Shown: piece after piece, positions 1-6,790 of the stretch
Layout: every line of letters begins with the position of its first letter
Numbering within the stretch: position 1 is the first letter of the stretch
DNA from: an uncultured Oscillospiraceae bacterium
GTDB taxonomy: Bacteria; Bacillota; Clostridia; Oscillospirales; Oscillospiraceae
Assembly (NCBI GenBank): GCA_900756575.1
Contig: CAAEKQ010000026.1
Coordinates: 1-20,167 of the forward strand
Length of the DNA stretch: 20,167 nucleotides
Direction: 5' to 3'
Notes under the pieces: model-generated
What the model saw: the letters and a program-made list of their open reading frames with translations, nothing else
Databases searched by the model: none
Told to the model about the DNA's origin: nothing
Made by a program: the position numbers and the translations under genes

Positions 1-25
1 CTTACAGCGCATTTTTCATGTACGA

Positions 26-1417
26 TTAGTCGTTCTTGCTGGGAAGCACGATGGTAGCGCCGCCCTCTTCATAGATTTCGTCATCGTTGATGGTGGTAAT
101 CCAGAAGCCCAGCTCTACATAGTGCTTGCCGTCCTTCTCGTACTTGTCATAGACCTGAGAATGGATCTTCATGACGTCGTACTGGAGGCCGTGGGTGTTG
201 CACTTCTTCCCTGCCATGGCGGGGATCTTTTCGATCATCTCGCAGACGGCGGTATTCTTGGGGAAGCAGAAGCCCTGCTCGGTTGGATTGGTCATAATGC
301 CCCAGCGGATATTCTGAATCCAGCCGTGGGTGCCCATCCAGTTGTTGATGTGATGGATGGCAAAATCACGACCCAGGAAGTTAATGAAAATGGATCGTTT
401 TTCCTCCTTGGGAGGAGCGCCTGCTCCGGGAGGGGGTCCCATCTTTGCCCGGGGATCGTCATAGGGCGGAACCTCGGGGTCCCACTCCTTCATATCTGCG
501 GGGACATAAACGCCATACTTGGGATCCCGGGTCATCTTTGCGCGAACCTCGGGGTCGGCCAGCTCCTTCATGGTGCGGCTGCCGCCCACTGCCATGCCGT
601 AGGGGGGCGTGGGGTTGCAGGACGCATGGATGGGGCCGTCGATGGTAATGTTGGGCATATCCCCTACGTTGACATCCTCCCAGTACAGAGGCTTGTCGCC
701 GCGATAGTCTTCCTTGGCCCAGGTGTCGAAGATCTGCTGCCAATCCTCGTCGGTGTAGCAGTGGATGGGACGGGTCCACCAGTCGGGGCTTTCCCAGCCG
801 CGGGTGCCGGGGGTCATGTCGTTGGGGTCCTCATAGCTCTTGAGGTTTTCCCGAGCAGAGAACATCACGCCCAGAACCTTTTCACCCTTCTGGTTGTACA
901 CAGAGCCGGTGCACTTGAGCACCAGGTTCCGATAGATGCCGCCCTCCTTGGGGGTCAGGTCGATGAGCTCCAGCTTGTCCTTTACCAGATACAGCGTATC
1001 ACCGGCATAGACCGGGGCCAGCTGCTCGATCTCATGGTGCAGCCCGGTAACGGCCAGGAAATCCCGGGCCTTGCCGTTGAAGGCAGTAAGGAAGCTGTCG
1101 TCATGGGCAGCGAATGCGGGCATGGCGATCTTTCCGGCATAGCCCAGAGATTTGGCATACTCATCATCGGTGTAGAGCTTGTTCTCGGGGTCATACTTCT
1201 TTGCGTTGTAGAGCATCATGTCTTCCTTGACTTCCAAAATATTGGAGAAGCCCTGGGTGCCCTTTTCAATCTTACCGGAGATCAGCGCCTGCACATCGAT
1301 GGGGCCACGATCCTCCAGCTCTTTGATTTTCGCAAAATACTCCTCGGCATAGGGCTTTTCACGCTCGGTCCATACGCCGGGATATACGGTGACAAACTTT
1401 CCAGTTCCCATTTCCAT
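26..1417 (-). CDS. Hotdog-fold acyl dehydratase-like protein (FAS1-like dehydratase / MaoC superfamily)
   Basis: The gene encodes 463 aa. The length and the two separated conserved blocks suggest a double-hotdog protein of the MaoC / FAS1-like dehydratase superfamily, whose members hydrate or dehydrate acyl-CoA or related thioesters in the cytoplasm. The first block lies roughly at residues 45-200 and contains FAAHDDSFLTAF and a stretch on an apparent thioester-type barrel. The second, about 340-460, contains the segment FAIHHINNWMGTHGWIQNI, similar to the NWMG-DDGFL segment of C-terminal domains of this group. I do not see the canonical MaoC GD-x-NP-x-H catalytic motif, so activity and substrate are uncertain. 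A proline/glycine-rich linker (around residues 310-340) joins the halves. The start has an AAAGG ribosome site 6 nt upstream. It is divergent from an RpiR-type regulator, which may control it (inference). Family call moderate; function unknown. Confidence 0.55.
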   Translation of the reverse strand: MEMGTGKFVTVYPGVWTEREKPYAEEYFAKIKELEDRGPIDVQALISGKIEKGTQGFSNILEVKEDMMLYNAKKYDPENKLYTDDEYAKSLGYAGKIAMPAFAAHDDSFLTAFNGKARDFLAVTGLHHEIEQLAPVYAGDTLYLVKDKLELIDLTPKEGGIYRNLVLKCTGSVYNQKGEKVLGVMFSARENLKSYEDPNDMTPGTRGWESPDWWTRPIHCYTDEDWQQIFDTWAKEDYRGDKPLYWEDVNVGDMPNITIDGPIHASCNPTPPYGMAVGGSRTMKELADPEVRAKMTRDPKYGVYVPADMKEWDPEVPPYDDPRAKMGPPPGAGAPPKEEKRSIFINFLGRDFAIHHINNWMGTHGWIQNIRWGIMTNPTEQGFCFPKNTAVCEMIEKIPAMAGKKCNTHGLQYDVMKIHSQVYDKYEKDGKHYVELGFWITTINDDEIYEEGGATIVLPSKND

Positions 1418-1462
1418 TTCAATCCTTTCTCAAAAAGATGTTTCGTATTCGGAACATGTCCT

Positions 1463-1491
1463 ATTATACACGAACATTTTGAAATACGCAA
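1463..1491 (-). promoter_or_regulatory. Sigma-A-type promoter of the dehydratase-like gene
   Basis: On the minus strand TTGCGT (1491-1486) and a perfect TATAAT (1468-1463) are separated by 17 bp. This is about 45 bp upstream of the start codon at 1417, giving a short leader with the AAAGG ribosome site. It is one of the best promoter matches in the window. Confidence 0.7.
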
Positions 1492-1509
1492 TGTTTTTTT
1501 TCAAAAATG
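1475..1509. promoter_or_regulatory. Imperfect inverted repeat over the -35 region, possible RpiR operator
   Basis: CATTTTGAAA at 1475-1484 is mirrored by TTTCAAAAATG at 1499-1509 (one extra A). The repeat straddles the -35 box of the dehydratase-like gene. GAAA/TTTC inverted repeats are common operators of RpiR-family regulators, and an RpiR gene is divergently encoded 125 bp away. The link is inference; the region is also AT-rich, which makes chance repeats easier. Confidence 0.3.
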
Positions 1510-1573
1510 CAACACCATTGCACAAAAAGGCACAGCCATTTGTACGGAATCATCCCTGAACACCGCAGAAGGA

Positions 1574-1602
1574 TTGCAATTTTGCCTGGAATATGGTTTA
1601 AT
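1574..1602 (+). promoter_or_regulatory. Candidate promoter of the RpiR-type regulator
   Basis: TTGCAA (1574-1579), a 17-bp spacer and TTTAAT (1597-1602) lie just upstream of the ribosome site GGAGGGG (1618-1624). The predicted leader would be about 25 nt. Confidence 0.4.
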
Positions 1603-1633
1603 GAAGAAAACCGGATTGGAGGGGAATGCAGGA

Positions 1634-2491
1634 ATGGAACAGCTCAGAGATGCAATGAAGCACGCAAAGCTCACCAAAACCAGCCGGATCATTGGAGAAT
1701 ATGTGCTGGATCACGAAACCGACGCCTGCTTTATGACGTCCACGGAACTTGCCACGGAGCTGGATGTCAGCGAGGCCAGCGTGATTCGTTTTGCCCGGGC
1801 CTTGGGCTATTCCGGCTATATGGACTTCCAGAAAAGCCTGAGAAAGTCCCATACCGAGCGTCTGGGCCGAATCTCCTCAGCGGTGGCAGTGCCCTATGAG
1901 CGTCTTCAGGCCAGCATGGCCCACAACGATGAAAACTATATTCAGGAATTCCTGATGAATACCGAGACCAACATCACCTCCGTAGTGAAGAACAATCCCA
2001 AGGAGACCTTTGACGCGGCCATTGACCTGCTGCTTGGCTCCCGGCGGAAGTATATTGTGGCCTCCCGTGCCAACACCGGCGTGGCATCCTATTTTAATCT
2101 GCTGCTGCGCCATCAGGTTACCGATGTGATTCCCACCTGGGAGAGCTCCGTCAACGTCATCGACCATATGTGCGACATTGGCAAGGAGGACTGCGTAATT
2201 CTGTTCAGCTTCCCCCGGTATTCCGAGATGGATCGACAGGCCATGCAGCTGGCGGAGGATGCCGGTGCGGGGATCATTGTGTTCACCGACCGTCCCAGCG
2301 CGCCCCTGGCCCAGTACGCCAAGGTGCTGTTCACCGTGGACGTGGACACCAACACGTTCTTCAACTCCTACGTAGGCGTGCAGCTGGTGATGGAGATTCT
2401 TGCGGCGGGCCTCAGCCGTCGAATGGGCGGCGCCAATGCGGAGAAGCTCCGTATGATCGACCGCTACATCGGAAAATTGGGCGTTTATTAA
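1634..2491 (+). CDS. RpiR/MurR-family transcriptional regulator (HTH + SIS)
   Basis: The protein is 285 aa, normal for the family. Residues about 5-80 form the RpiR helix-turn-helix domain, with MTSTELATELDVSEASVIRF and ALGYSGYMDFQKSLR typical of the second and third helices. Residues about 120-255 form a SIS (sugar isomerase) domain, seen in the ILFSFPRYSEMD and GIIVFTDRPSAPLA segments, which in this family binds phosphosugars or other small effectors and controls DNA binding. I chose the ATG at 1634 because GGAGGGG lies 9 nt upstream; an in-frame ATG at 1601 lacks such a site and open frame further upstream is antisense to the neighbouring gene. The divergent dehydratase-like gene is the obvious candidate target. 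Effector unknown. Confidence 0.88.
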   Translation: MEQLRDAMKHAKLTKTSRIIGEYVLDHETDACFMTSTELATELDVSEASVIRFARALGYSGYMDFQKSLRKSHTERLGRISSAVAVPYERLQASMAHNDENYIQEFLMNTETNITSVVKNNPKETFDAAIDLLLGSRRKYIVASRANTGVASYFNLLLRHQVTDVIPTWESSVNVIDHMCDIGKEDCVILFSFPRYSEMDRQAMQLAEDAGAGIIVFTDRPSAPLAQYAKVLFTVDVDTNTFFNSYVGVQLVMEILAAGLSRRMGGANAEKLRMIDRYIGKLGVY

Positions 2492-2531
2492 ATGAGGCCG
2501 CGCACCGATCACAAATTGGAGGAAACCATTT

Positions 2532-2630
2532 ATAAAAAAACAGACAAAAATCATTATTGCCGTGGTGCGTCCCCTGGCCGTGGGCCTGACCAAAATTCAA
2601 AACCGCTACTTCCCGCTCCAAACAGGATAA
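2532..2630 (+). other. Short open frame with a ribosome site but no normal start codon
   Basis: Behind the RpiR gene, TTGGAGGAAA (2514-2524) is a good ribosome site, but at the right distance there is only ATA (2532) or ATT. The frame from 2532 reads 32 codons: lysine-rich, then a hydrophobic run (KIIIAVVRPLAVGLTKI), then NRYFPLQTG and TAA at 2628. It looks like the beginning of a small membrane protein that has lost its start codon, or it is translated from a rare start. No homolog recognised. It could equally be chance. Confidence 0.22.
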
Positions 2631-2635
2631 TAGAG

Positions 2636-2675
2636 TCCGGCAGACCAGAAGCATCTGATCTGCCGGATTTTTGTT
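2636..2675 (+). terminator. Rho-independent terminator after the RpiR gene
   Basis: TCCGGCAGA (2636-2644) pairs perfectly with TCTGCCGGA (2659-2667), followed by TTTTTGTTTG. It ends plus-strand transcription. On the other strand the stem is followed only by ACTCTATTA, so it is at best a weak stop for trxA. Confidence 0.8.
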
Positions 2676-2682
2676 TGCGTTT

Positions 2683-2988
2683 TTACAGCATTTCGAGGAT
2701 CTTCGCCTTGGGAACCACGCCCACGGAAGTATTCACGGCCTTCCCGTCCTTAAACACCATCAGCGTGGGGATGCTCATGACACCGAACTGAGATGCCAGC
2801 TCGGGCTGCTCGTCCACATTGATTTTGCCCACGGCAATGGCGTCGTTCTCCTGGGCGATTTCATCCACCACGGGAGAGAGCATCCGGCAAGGGCCGCACC
2901 AGGACGCCCAGAAGTCCAGCAGCACAGGCTTGGTGTTTTGCAGCACCTGCTGGTCAAAGTTTTCTTTGGTAATGGTGAGAACAGACAT
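2683..2988 (-). CDS. trxA: Thioredoxin
   Basis: This 101-aa protein is a complete classical thioredoxin. The redox site is WCGPC at residues 30-34 within FWASWCGPCRM, and the cis-proline lies in SIPT (residues 72-75). The conserved KINVDE segment and the C-terminal helix are present and the length is usual for the family. It is a cytoplasmic dithiol reductant for ribonucleotide reductase, peroxidases and similar targets. AAGGAGG lies upstream of the start. It follows the FTR-like gene by 15 bp on the same strand, so the two are almost certainly cotranscribed, and the upstream protein is a likely electron donor (inference). Confidence 0.95.
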   Translation of the reverse strand: MSVLTITKENFDQQVLQNTKPVLLDFWASWCGPCRMLSPVVDEIAQENDAIAVGKINVDEQPELASQFGVMSIPTLMVFKDGKAVNTSVGVVPKAKILEML

Positions 2989-3003
2989 GAAAAATGCCTC
3001 CTT

Positions 3004-3204
3004 TTAATCTTTTGTTTTGTAGTAGAGCATACAGTGGCAGTAGCCTTCAAAGTCAGGATCGGCGATTTGCTGCCGGAATTCCTGACAGATGCAGCGATTT
3101 TCCTCGGTATGCTGGAGCCGACAGGGACAGTAGCCCCCGGTGCGCTTTAGGCCTTCCTGGACGGTTTTTACCAGTTCCGAGTCCGCGTTGAGTCGAACAG
3201 CCAT
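3004..3204 (-). CDS. Ferredoxin-thioredoxin reductase catalytic-chain-like protein
   Basis: This 66-aa protein carries three Cys pairs: CPC at residues 26-28, CIC at 38-40 and CHC at 56-58. That is the signature of the FTR catalytic subunit, which binds a [4Fe-4S] cluster beside an active-site disulfide and passes electrons from ferredoxin to thioredoxin. The spacing here (9 residues between the first two pairs, 15 between the last two) differs from the plant and cyanobacterial CPC-X16-CPC-X8-CHC form and fits the short stand-alone bacterial version. I chose the ATG at 3204 because the GAAGG ribosome site and the MAVRLNADSELV start fit short family members; an in-frame ATG at 3237 would add 11 residues but has no good ribosome site. 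trxA follows 15 bp downstream, which supports a thioredoxin-reducing role. No variable (beta) subunit is visible. Confidence 0.85.
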   Translation of the reverse strand: MAVRLNADSELVKTVQEGLKRTGGYCPCRLQHTEENRCICQEFRQQIADPDFEGYCHCMLYYKTKD

Positions 3205-3253
3205 GGATCTCAGACCTTCTTTCGTTTTCAGAGTCATCTTGATTTCTATCTAC

Positions 3254-3259
3254 AGTATA
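3254..3259 (-). promoter_or_regulatory. Possible -10 box of the FTR-like/trxA operon
   Basis: TATACT on the minus strand lies about 50 bp upstream of the chosen start of the FTR-like gene. I see no convincing -35 at 16-18 bp, so this is tentative. The rest of the 3205-3429 divergent gap is AT-rich and holds no other feature I can support. Confidence 0.25.
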
Positions 3260-3429
3260 GCATAGATTCACAAAAAGTGTGTGACAAATCTGAAAACAAG
3301 AAGAAATCAAACTCTCCACAAGACCTTCACAGGAATGTTATAAATTATTCAGAGAATTCCACGAAAAAATCCATATTTCTAAGGTAAGCTGTGGATAGTT
3401 AAAAAATAAAAGTAAGAGAGCGAATTTTG

Positions 3430-4338
3430 ATGAAGAAAACGAAATGGATTCGACTGACCGCCATGATGTTGGCCGTGGTGGTTTTGATGGCTGGACCCTT
3501 TGGAGGCGCAGCCCTTGCCGCCGACAATGAAACCTATCGGGAGTTTAAACCGCCCCGCGAAATCCCCAGTACGCCACAGTGGGAACAGCAGGAGGTCACC
3601 TGTCAGTCCGGAGACAACACCCTCCGTGGAACGCTGACGGTGCCCAAAGAGCACGACGATCAGATTCCGGTCGCCATTCTCCTGCACGGCCTGAATACGG
3701 ACCGCAGCTGGTGCGACGATATCGCCTGGATTCTGGCGGATAACGGCATTGCCAGCGTACGCTTTGACTTTGATGGCAACGGCGCCAGCGACGGCGCATC
3801 GGAGGATATGACCATTTCCTCTGAGGTGCGGGATACCATCGCAATGCTGGACTACGTGGAGGGCCTGGACTTTACAGATCCCGACAATATCTTCGTGGTA
3901 GGAAAAAGCATGGGCGCTGTGGATGCAGTGCTGGCTTCCCAGGGCCGAGGCGACGAGATTCGTGCCATGTGCCTGTGGTATCCCGGCTTTGGCGTAACCG
4001 ATGCAGTGCGTCACGGCTTCCTGCTGGGTTCGTTCTTCAATCCCATTGACCTGCCGGACACGCTGGAGGCCGCCGGCTATACCTACGGCAAGGGCTTCCT
4101 CCAGGAGGCACGGGCGCTGGATTATAAGAGCGCCTGCCAGAGCTATTCCGGCCCGGTGCTGATTCTCCACGGAGATCTGGACTTTATCGCCCCCATTAGC
4201 TACAGCTATGAAGCGGAAAAATGGTTCCCGGATTGCACCCTCCAGGTTGTTTCCGGCGGCTTTCACGGCTTCTACGGCCGGCAGGAGATGAAGGCCCTGA
4301 ACGATATGCTGGACTTCTTCCAGGACCATATGGCCTAA
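3430..4338 (+). CDS. Secreted alpha/beta hydrolase
   Basis: The 302-aa protein starts with a Sec signal peptide: positive MKKTKWIR, a hydrophobic core to about residue 24 and an ALA-A cleavage site near residues 28-31. The mature part is an alpha/beta hydrolase: oxyanion-side LLHGLN (about 84-89), nucleophile elbow GKSMGA with Ser160, an acid in HGDLD (Asp249 or Asp251) and the catalytic His in GGFHGF (His279). Members of this group are esterases, acyl hydrolases or peptidase-like enzymes; the substrate cannot be read from the sequence. No lipobox Cys follows the signal peptide, so it should be released or wall-trapped. ATG 3430 is preferred over the adjacent TTG 3427; the ribosome site (AAGAGAG) is weak. 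It stands alone between two terminators or promoters. Confidence 0.88.
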   Translation: MKKTKWIRLTAMMLAVVVLMAGPFGGAALAADNETYREFKPPREIPSTPQWEQQEVTCQSGDNTLRGTLTVPKEHDDQIPVAILLHGLNTDRSWCDDIAWILADNGIASVRFDFDGNGASDGASEDMTISSEVRDTIAMLDYVEGLDFTDPDNIFVVGKSMGAVDAVLASQGRGDEIRAMCLWYPGFGVTDAVRHGFLLGSFFNPIDLPDTLEAAGYTYGKGFLQEARALDYKSACQSYSGPVLILHGDLDFIAPISYSYEAEKWFPDCTLQVVSGGFHGFYGRQEMKALNDMLDFFQDHMA

Positions 4339-4351
4339 CAAAACCAAATAA

Positions 4352-4388
4352 AGAGGTCGCTGCAATGCATACGCAGCGGCCTCTTTTT
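4352..4388. terminator. Bidirectional terminator between the hydrolase gene and spoVT
   Basis: AGAGGTCGCTGC (4352-4363) pairs with GCAGCGGCCTCT (4373-4384) with one G-U pair and a 9-nt loop, followed by TTTTT on the plus strand and TTTATTT on the minus strand. It serves the two convergent genes. Confidence 0.85.
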
Positions 4389-4392
4389 GCGC

Positions 4393-4932
4393 TCAGGACT
4401 CCATCTGCTGGCCTAAGAACCCCGCCACGGTCTGGCAGATTTTCTGCTCGGTCTCCCCCACCGGCTCCGATTTATCATCCATCAGCACCATGACGCAGCC
4501 CATAAGATCGCCACCGGAGAGAATGGGTGCCGCCACCCCCAGATAGTAGCCGTCTACGCTCTCTGCCGCCCGCAGCCGGTTGCCTCCGGTGTAGCGGTAG
4601 GATTTCCGCTGCTCCATAATCTGCTCCAGCTCATGGGAATTCCGCTTGTCCATGAGCTCCCGTTTCGGCGCGCCGCTAAGGGCGATGATCGCGTCTCGGT
4701 CGGATACCGCAGCAATCCGCCCGGTGTTCCGCCCCAGGCTGTCGCAAATCTGCGCCGCAAACTCCCCCAGCTCCCCCATGGGCGAGTATTTTTTGAAGAT
4801 CACTTCGCCGTCTTTTTCTGTGAAAATCTCTAAGGGGTCGCCCTCACGGATTCTCAGGGTTCTTCTAATCTCCTTGGGGATGACCACACGGCCCAGGTCG
4901 TCAATCCGCCGGACAATTCCAGTTGCTTTCAT
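4393..4932 (-). CDS. spoVT: Stage V sporulation protein T (AbrB-type regulator with GAF domain)
   Basis: The 179-aa protein has an N-terminal swapped-hairpin AbrB DNA-binding domain (residues 1-50: MKATGIVRRIDDLGRVVIPK, then EIRRTLRIREGDPLEIF), nearly identical to the SpoVT/AbrB consensus, and a C-terminal GAF-like domain (about 55-175). B. subtilis SpoVT is 178 aa with the same layout and tunes sigma-G-dependent genes in the forespore. The start at 4932 is fixed by GGAGGAAG upstream; the open frame continues to 5157 but that part does not look like protein of this family. It has a forespore-type promoter. Its presence implies a spore-forming host. Confidence 0.95.
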   Translation of the reverse strand: MKATGIVRRIDDLGRVVIPKEIRRTLRIREGDPLEIFTEKDGEVIFKKYSPMGELGEFAAQICDSLGRNTGRIAAVSDRDAIIALSGAPKRELMDKRNSHELEQIMEQRKSYRYTGGNRLRAAESVDGYYLGVAAPILSGGDLMGCVMVLMDDKSEPVGETEQKICQTVAGFLGQQMES

Positions 4933-4968
4933 ATAGGAACTTCCTCCAATTTCTTGTATCGTCAAATG

Positions 4969-4997
4969 TATTATCTGCCTTGAAAGGCTTTTTATGC
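4969..4997 (-). promoter_or_regulatory. Candidate sigma-F/sigma-G promoter of spoVT
   Basis: On the minus strand GCATA (4997-4993) fits the forespore -35 patterns (GYWTA / GHATR), and GCAGATAATA (4978-4969) fits the -10 pattern GGNRANAHTR with one mismatch. Spacing is 14 bp between these boxes, at or slightly below the usual range. The predicted start lies about 30 nt upstream of the ATG. B. subtilis spoVT is sigma-G controlled, which agrees. Confidence 0.45.
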
Positions 4998-5118
4998 GAG
5001 CAAACATATGGGGGTTATTTCCTGAAAAAGGGCGCAATTGCGATAACAAGGTGACTGGAGCGGCACATATAAAGCACATGCTGTCCGTGTGGGATACCAG
5101 GGGCCTGCGCAAGGCAGC

Positions 5119-5146
5119 AAAAAGGACTCCCGAAGAAGCCCTTTTT
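5119..5146 (-). terminator. Probable terminator of the lysine operon, downstream of lysC
   Basis: AAAAAGG (5119-5125) and CCTTTTT (5140-5146) form a stem extended inward by CT/AG across one mismatch. On the minus strand the right arm ends in TTTTT. It lies about 130 bp after the lysC stop, rather far, but no better hairpin lies nearer. Confidence 0.45.
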
Positions 5147-5278
5147 CTGTAGTCCATTCTATGCGCTTGTCCTCTAATCTTCTGCGTAGAACCGTAATTA
5201 TCGTTCTGATTTCCACCCGCTTTGAAAAATGCGTTTTTGCGTATCCGGCTCTACCCCATCCATCCCATCTATATCATC

Positions 5279-6601
5279 TCACATCATGCGTTCAACCGCA
5301 TGGTACAGACTGCGGATCGCGGGCGTATAATCAGCCTCATCGACAGCAATGATAATGTTCAGCTCACTTGAGCCCTGGTCAATCATGCGGATGTTGATAT
5401 CAGCATCCGCAATGACACGAAAAATATGTGCCGCAGTACCCTTGGCGTAAATCATTCCCTGGCCAACGACGGCAATCAGTGCAAGGCCATCCTCCACGTT
5501 CACATAATCGGGATGCAGCTGCGTTTTGATTTCACGCAGGATTTCATCTCGTACAGGCGCAAGCGCTGCGGTGGAAAGCAGAATGGAAACGGTATCAATG
5601 CCGGATGGACAGTGCTCGAACGGAATCCGATGTCTGGCAAAAATGTCGAGAAGCTTTGCCACAAAGCCGACTTCACCGTTCATCATGGATTTTTCCACGT
5701 AGATACTGCTGAAGCCCTTGCGGCCTGCAACACCGGTAATCTTACGCTTATGTGCAGTTGCAGGGAGTGTCGGGACGATGAAGGTACCGGGATCCGTGGG
5801 GCAGTTGGTGTTGCGAATATTGATGGGGATGTTCGCTTGACGGACAGGAAAAACCGCGTCCTCGTGTAGAACGGACGCACCCATATAGGAAAGCTCCCGC
5901 AGCTCGCGATAGGTAATATAGTCGATCATGCGGGGGTTTTCCACAATGCGCGGGTCAGCGGCCAGCACACCGGAGACATCCGTCCAATTCTCGTATAGCG
6001 CTGCACCGACTGCGCGTGCAACAATCGAGCCTGTCACGTCAGATCCGCCGCGGGAGAAGGTACAGATTGTCCCATCAGGCATGGCGCCGTAGAACCCGGG
6101 GATCACAGCGCGATCAACGTTTTGAAGTGTATTGCCAATGGCTTTGTTGGTAGATTCGACATCCAGCATCCCGTCTGCGCGAAACAGAACGATCTGTGCT
6201 GCATCCACAAACGGAACGCCAAGGTATGCAGCCAGCAGTTTTGAGTTGAGATATTCGCCGCGGCTCGCCATATAGTCGCGCTGTGGTGCAGTACTCAGAT
6301 GCGCAGCAATGGTTTCGAGGTCAGCTGATAAATCAATCTGTAGCTGCAATTGGGCGATGATATAATCAAAACGCTGTTGAATCTGAGCCAGCGCGGGCCT
6401 GAAGTCCTTGCCGGCGCAGGCAGCATCATAGCAGCGGTAAAGGAGGTCTGTGACCTTGGTATCCTCGGGACAGCGCTTACCGGGCGCAGATGCGACAACA
6501 TAGCGCCGGGCGGGGTTTTTATGAATAATATCCGCAACTTTTTCAAATTGTCCGGCGGTTGCCAGCGAGCTGCCGCCAAACTTTACAACAATGGGCCCCA
6601 T
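5279..6601 (-). CDS. lysC: Aspartate kinase
   Basis: The 440-aa enzyme phosphorylates L-aspartate, the first step to lysine, DAP, threonine and methionine. The kinase domain shows VVKFGGSSLA at residues 5-14 and the FSRGGSD nucleotide/aspartate motif at 182-188. Two ACT-type regulatory repeats occupy about 290-440 (GFSSIYVEKSMMNGEVGF; LALIAVVGQGM). This is the monofunctional LysC type with no homoserine dehydrogenase fused. ATG 6601 has TAGGAG 7 nt upstream; an open frame to 6649 enters the repeat element and is not used. It is the last gene of the DAP operon, cut off from the deacetylase gene by a 167-bp hairpin element, so its expression by read-through may differ from the rest. Lysine feedback through the ACT domains is likely from family knowledge. 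Confidence 0.93.
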   Translation of the reverse strand: MGPIVVKFGGSSLATAGQFEKVADIIHKNPARRYVVASAPGKRCPEDTKVTDLLYRCYDAACAGKDFRPALAQIQQRFDYIIAQLQLQIDLSADLETIAAHLSTAPQRDYMASRGEYLNSKLLAAYLGVPFVDAAQIVLFRADGMLDVESTNKAIGNTLQNVDRAVIPGFYGAMPDGTICTFSRGGSDVTGSIVARAVGAALYENWTDVSGVLAADPRIVENPRMIDYITYRELRELSYMGASVLHEDAVFPVRQANIPINIRNTNCPTDPGTFIVPTLPATAHKRKITGVAGRKGFSSIYVEKSMMNGEVGFVAKLLDIFARHRIPFEHCPSGIDTVSILLSTAALAPVRDEILREIKTQLHPDYVNVEDGLALIAVVGQGMIYAKGTAAHIFRVIADADINIRMIDQGSSELNIIIAVDEADYTPAIRSLYHAVERMM

Positions 6602-6623
6602 GATGAAACTCCTATCTTTTGTC

Positions 6624-6790
6624 TTAGGCAATACCGTACAAAACGACAAGAGAGTCTGACGAGAGAATTCGCGTCAGAAAAAGGCGGAAAACCGCAGGAA
6701 TACTTTATGTATTTCAAGGTTTTCCAAACGCCTTTCTGGCGGAAAGAATCCGTCAGAATCCGCAGACGCATTTGTGCGGTGTTGCCCTTA
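6624..6790 (-). mobile_element. MITE-like palindromic element A between the deacetylase gene and lysC
   Basis: The 167-bp element is bounded by inverted repeats: TTAGGCAATACCGTACAAA at 6624-6642 and TTTGTGCGGTGTTGCCCTTA at 6771-6790. Read on the minus strand, its middle contains GAAATACATAAAGTATTCC, shared with element B (13803-13970). It encodes no protein and folds back over most of its length: GGAAAACC (6686-6693) pairs with GGTTTTCC (6718-6725). On the minus strand that stem is extended by GGC/GCC and followed by TTTTT, so it could act as a partial terminator or processing site in the operon RNA. The TAA stop of the deacetylase gene is part of its right end. Two copies with shared ends and core support a mobile, non-autonomous repeat. 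Confidence 0.65.

Larger units (their letters stand above)
4933..5278. other. Intergenic stretch between spoVT and lysC
   Basis: This 346-bp gap holds the spoVT promoter and the presumed lysC terminator. The open frames that cross it (including an upstream extension of spoVT and a GTG-started 74-codon frame) have no ribosome sites or recognisable protein content. I see nothing else in it. Confidence 0.5.

Noticed and set aside
122..1633. Upstream extension of the RpiR frame
   Set aside because: It runs antisense through the dehydratase-like gene; the family N-terminus and the GGAGGGG site fix the start at 1634.
3379..4365. 328-codon minus-strand open frame opposite the hydrolase
   Set aside because: The plus strand has a signal peptide and a full catalytic triad; the antisense frame has no domain and crosses the terminator.
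4933..5157. N-terminal extension of SpoVT by 75 codons
   Set aside because: SpoVT starts at the AbrB domain; the ribosome site sits just before 4932 and the extension crosses the promoter and the lysC terminator.
4992..5216. GTG-started 74-codon minus-strand frame downstream of lysC
   Set aside because: No ribosome site, it crosses the terminator and its second half has no protein-like features.
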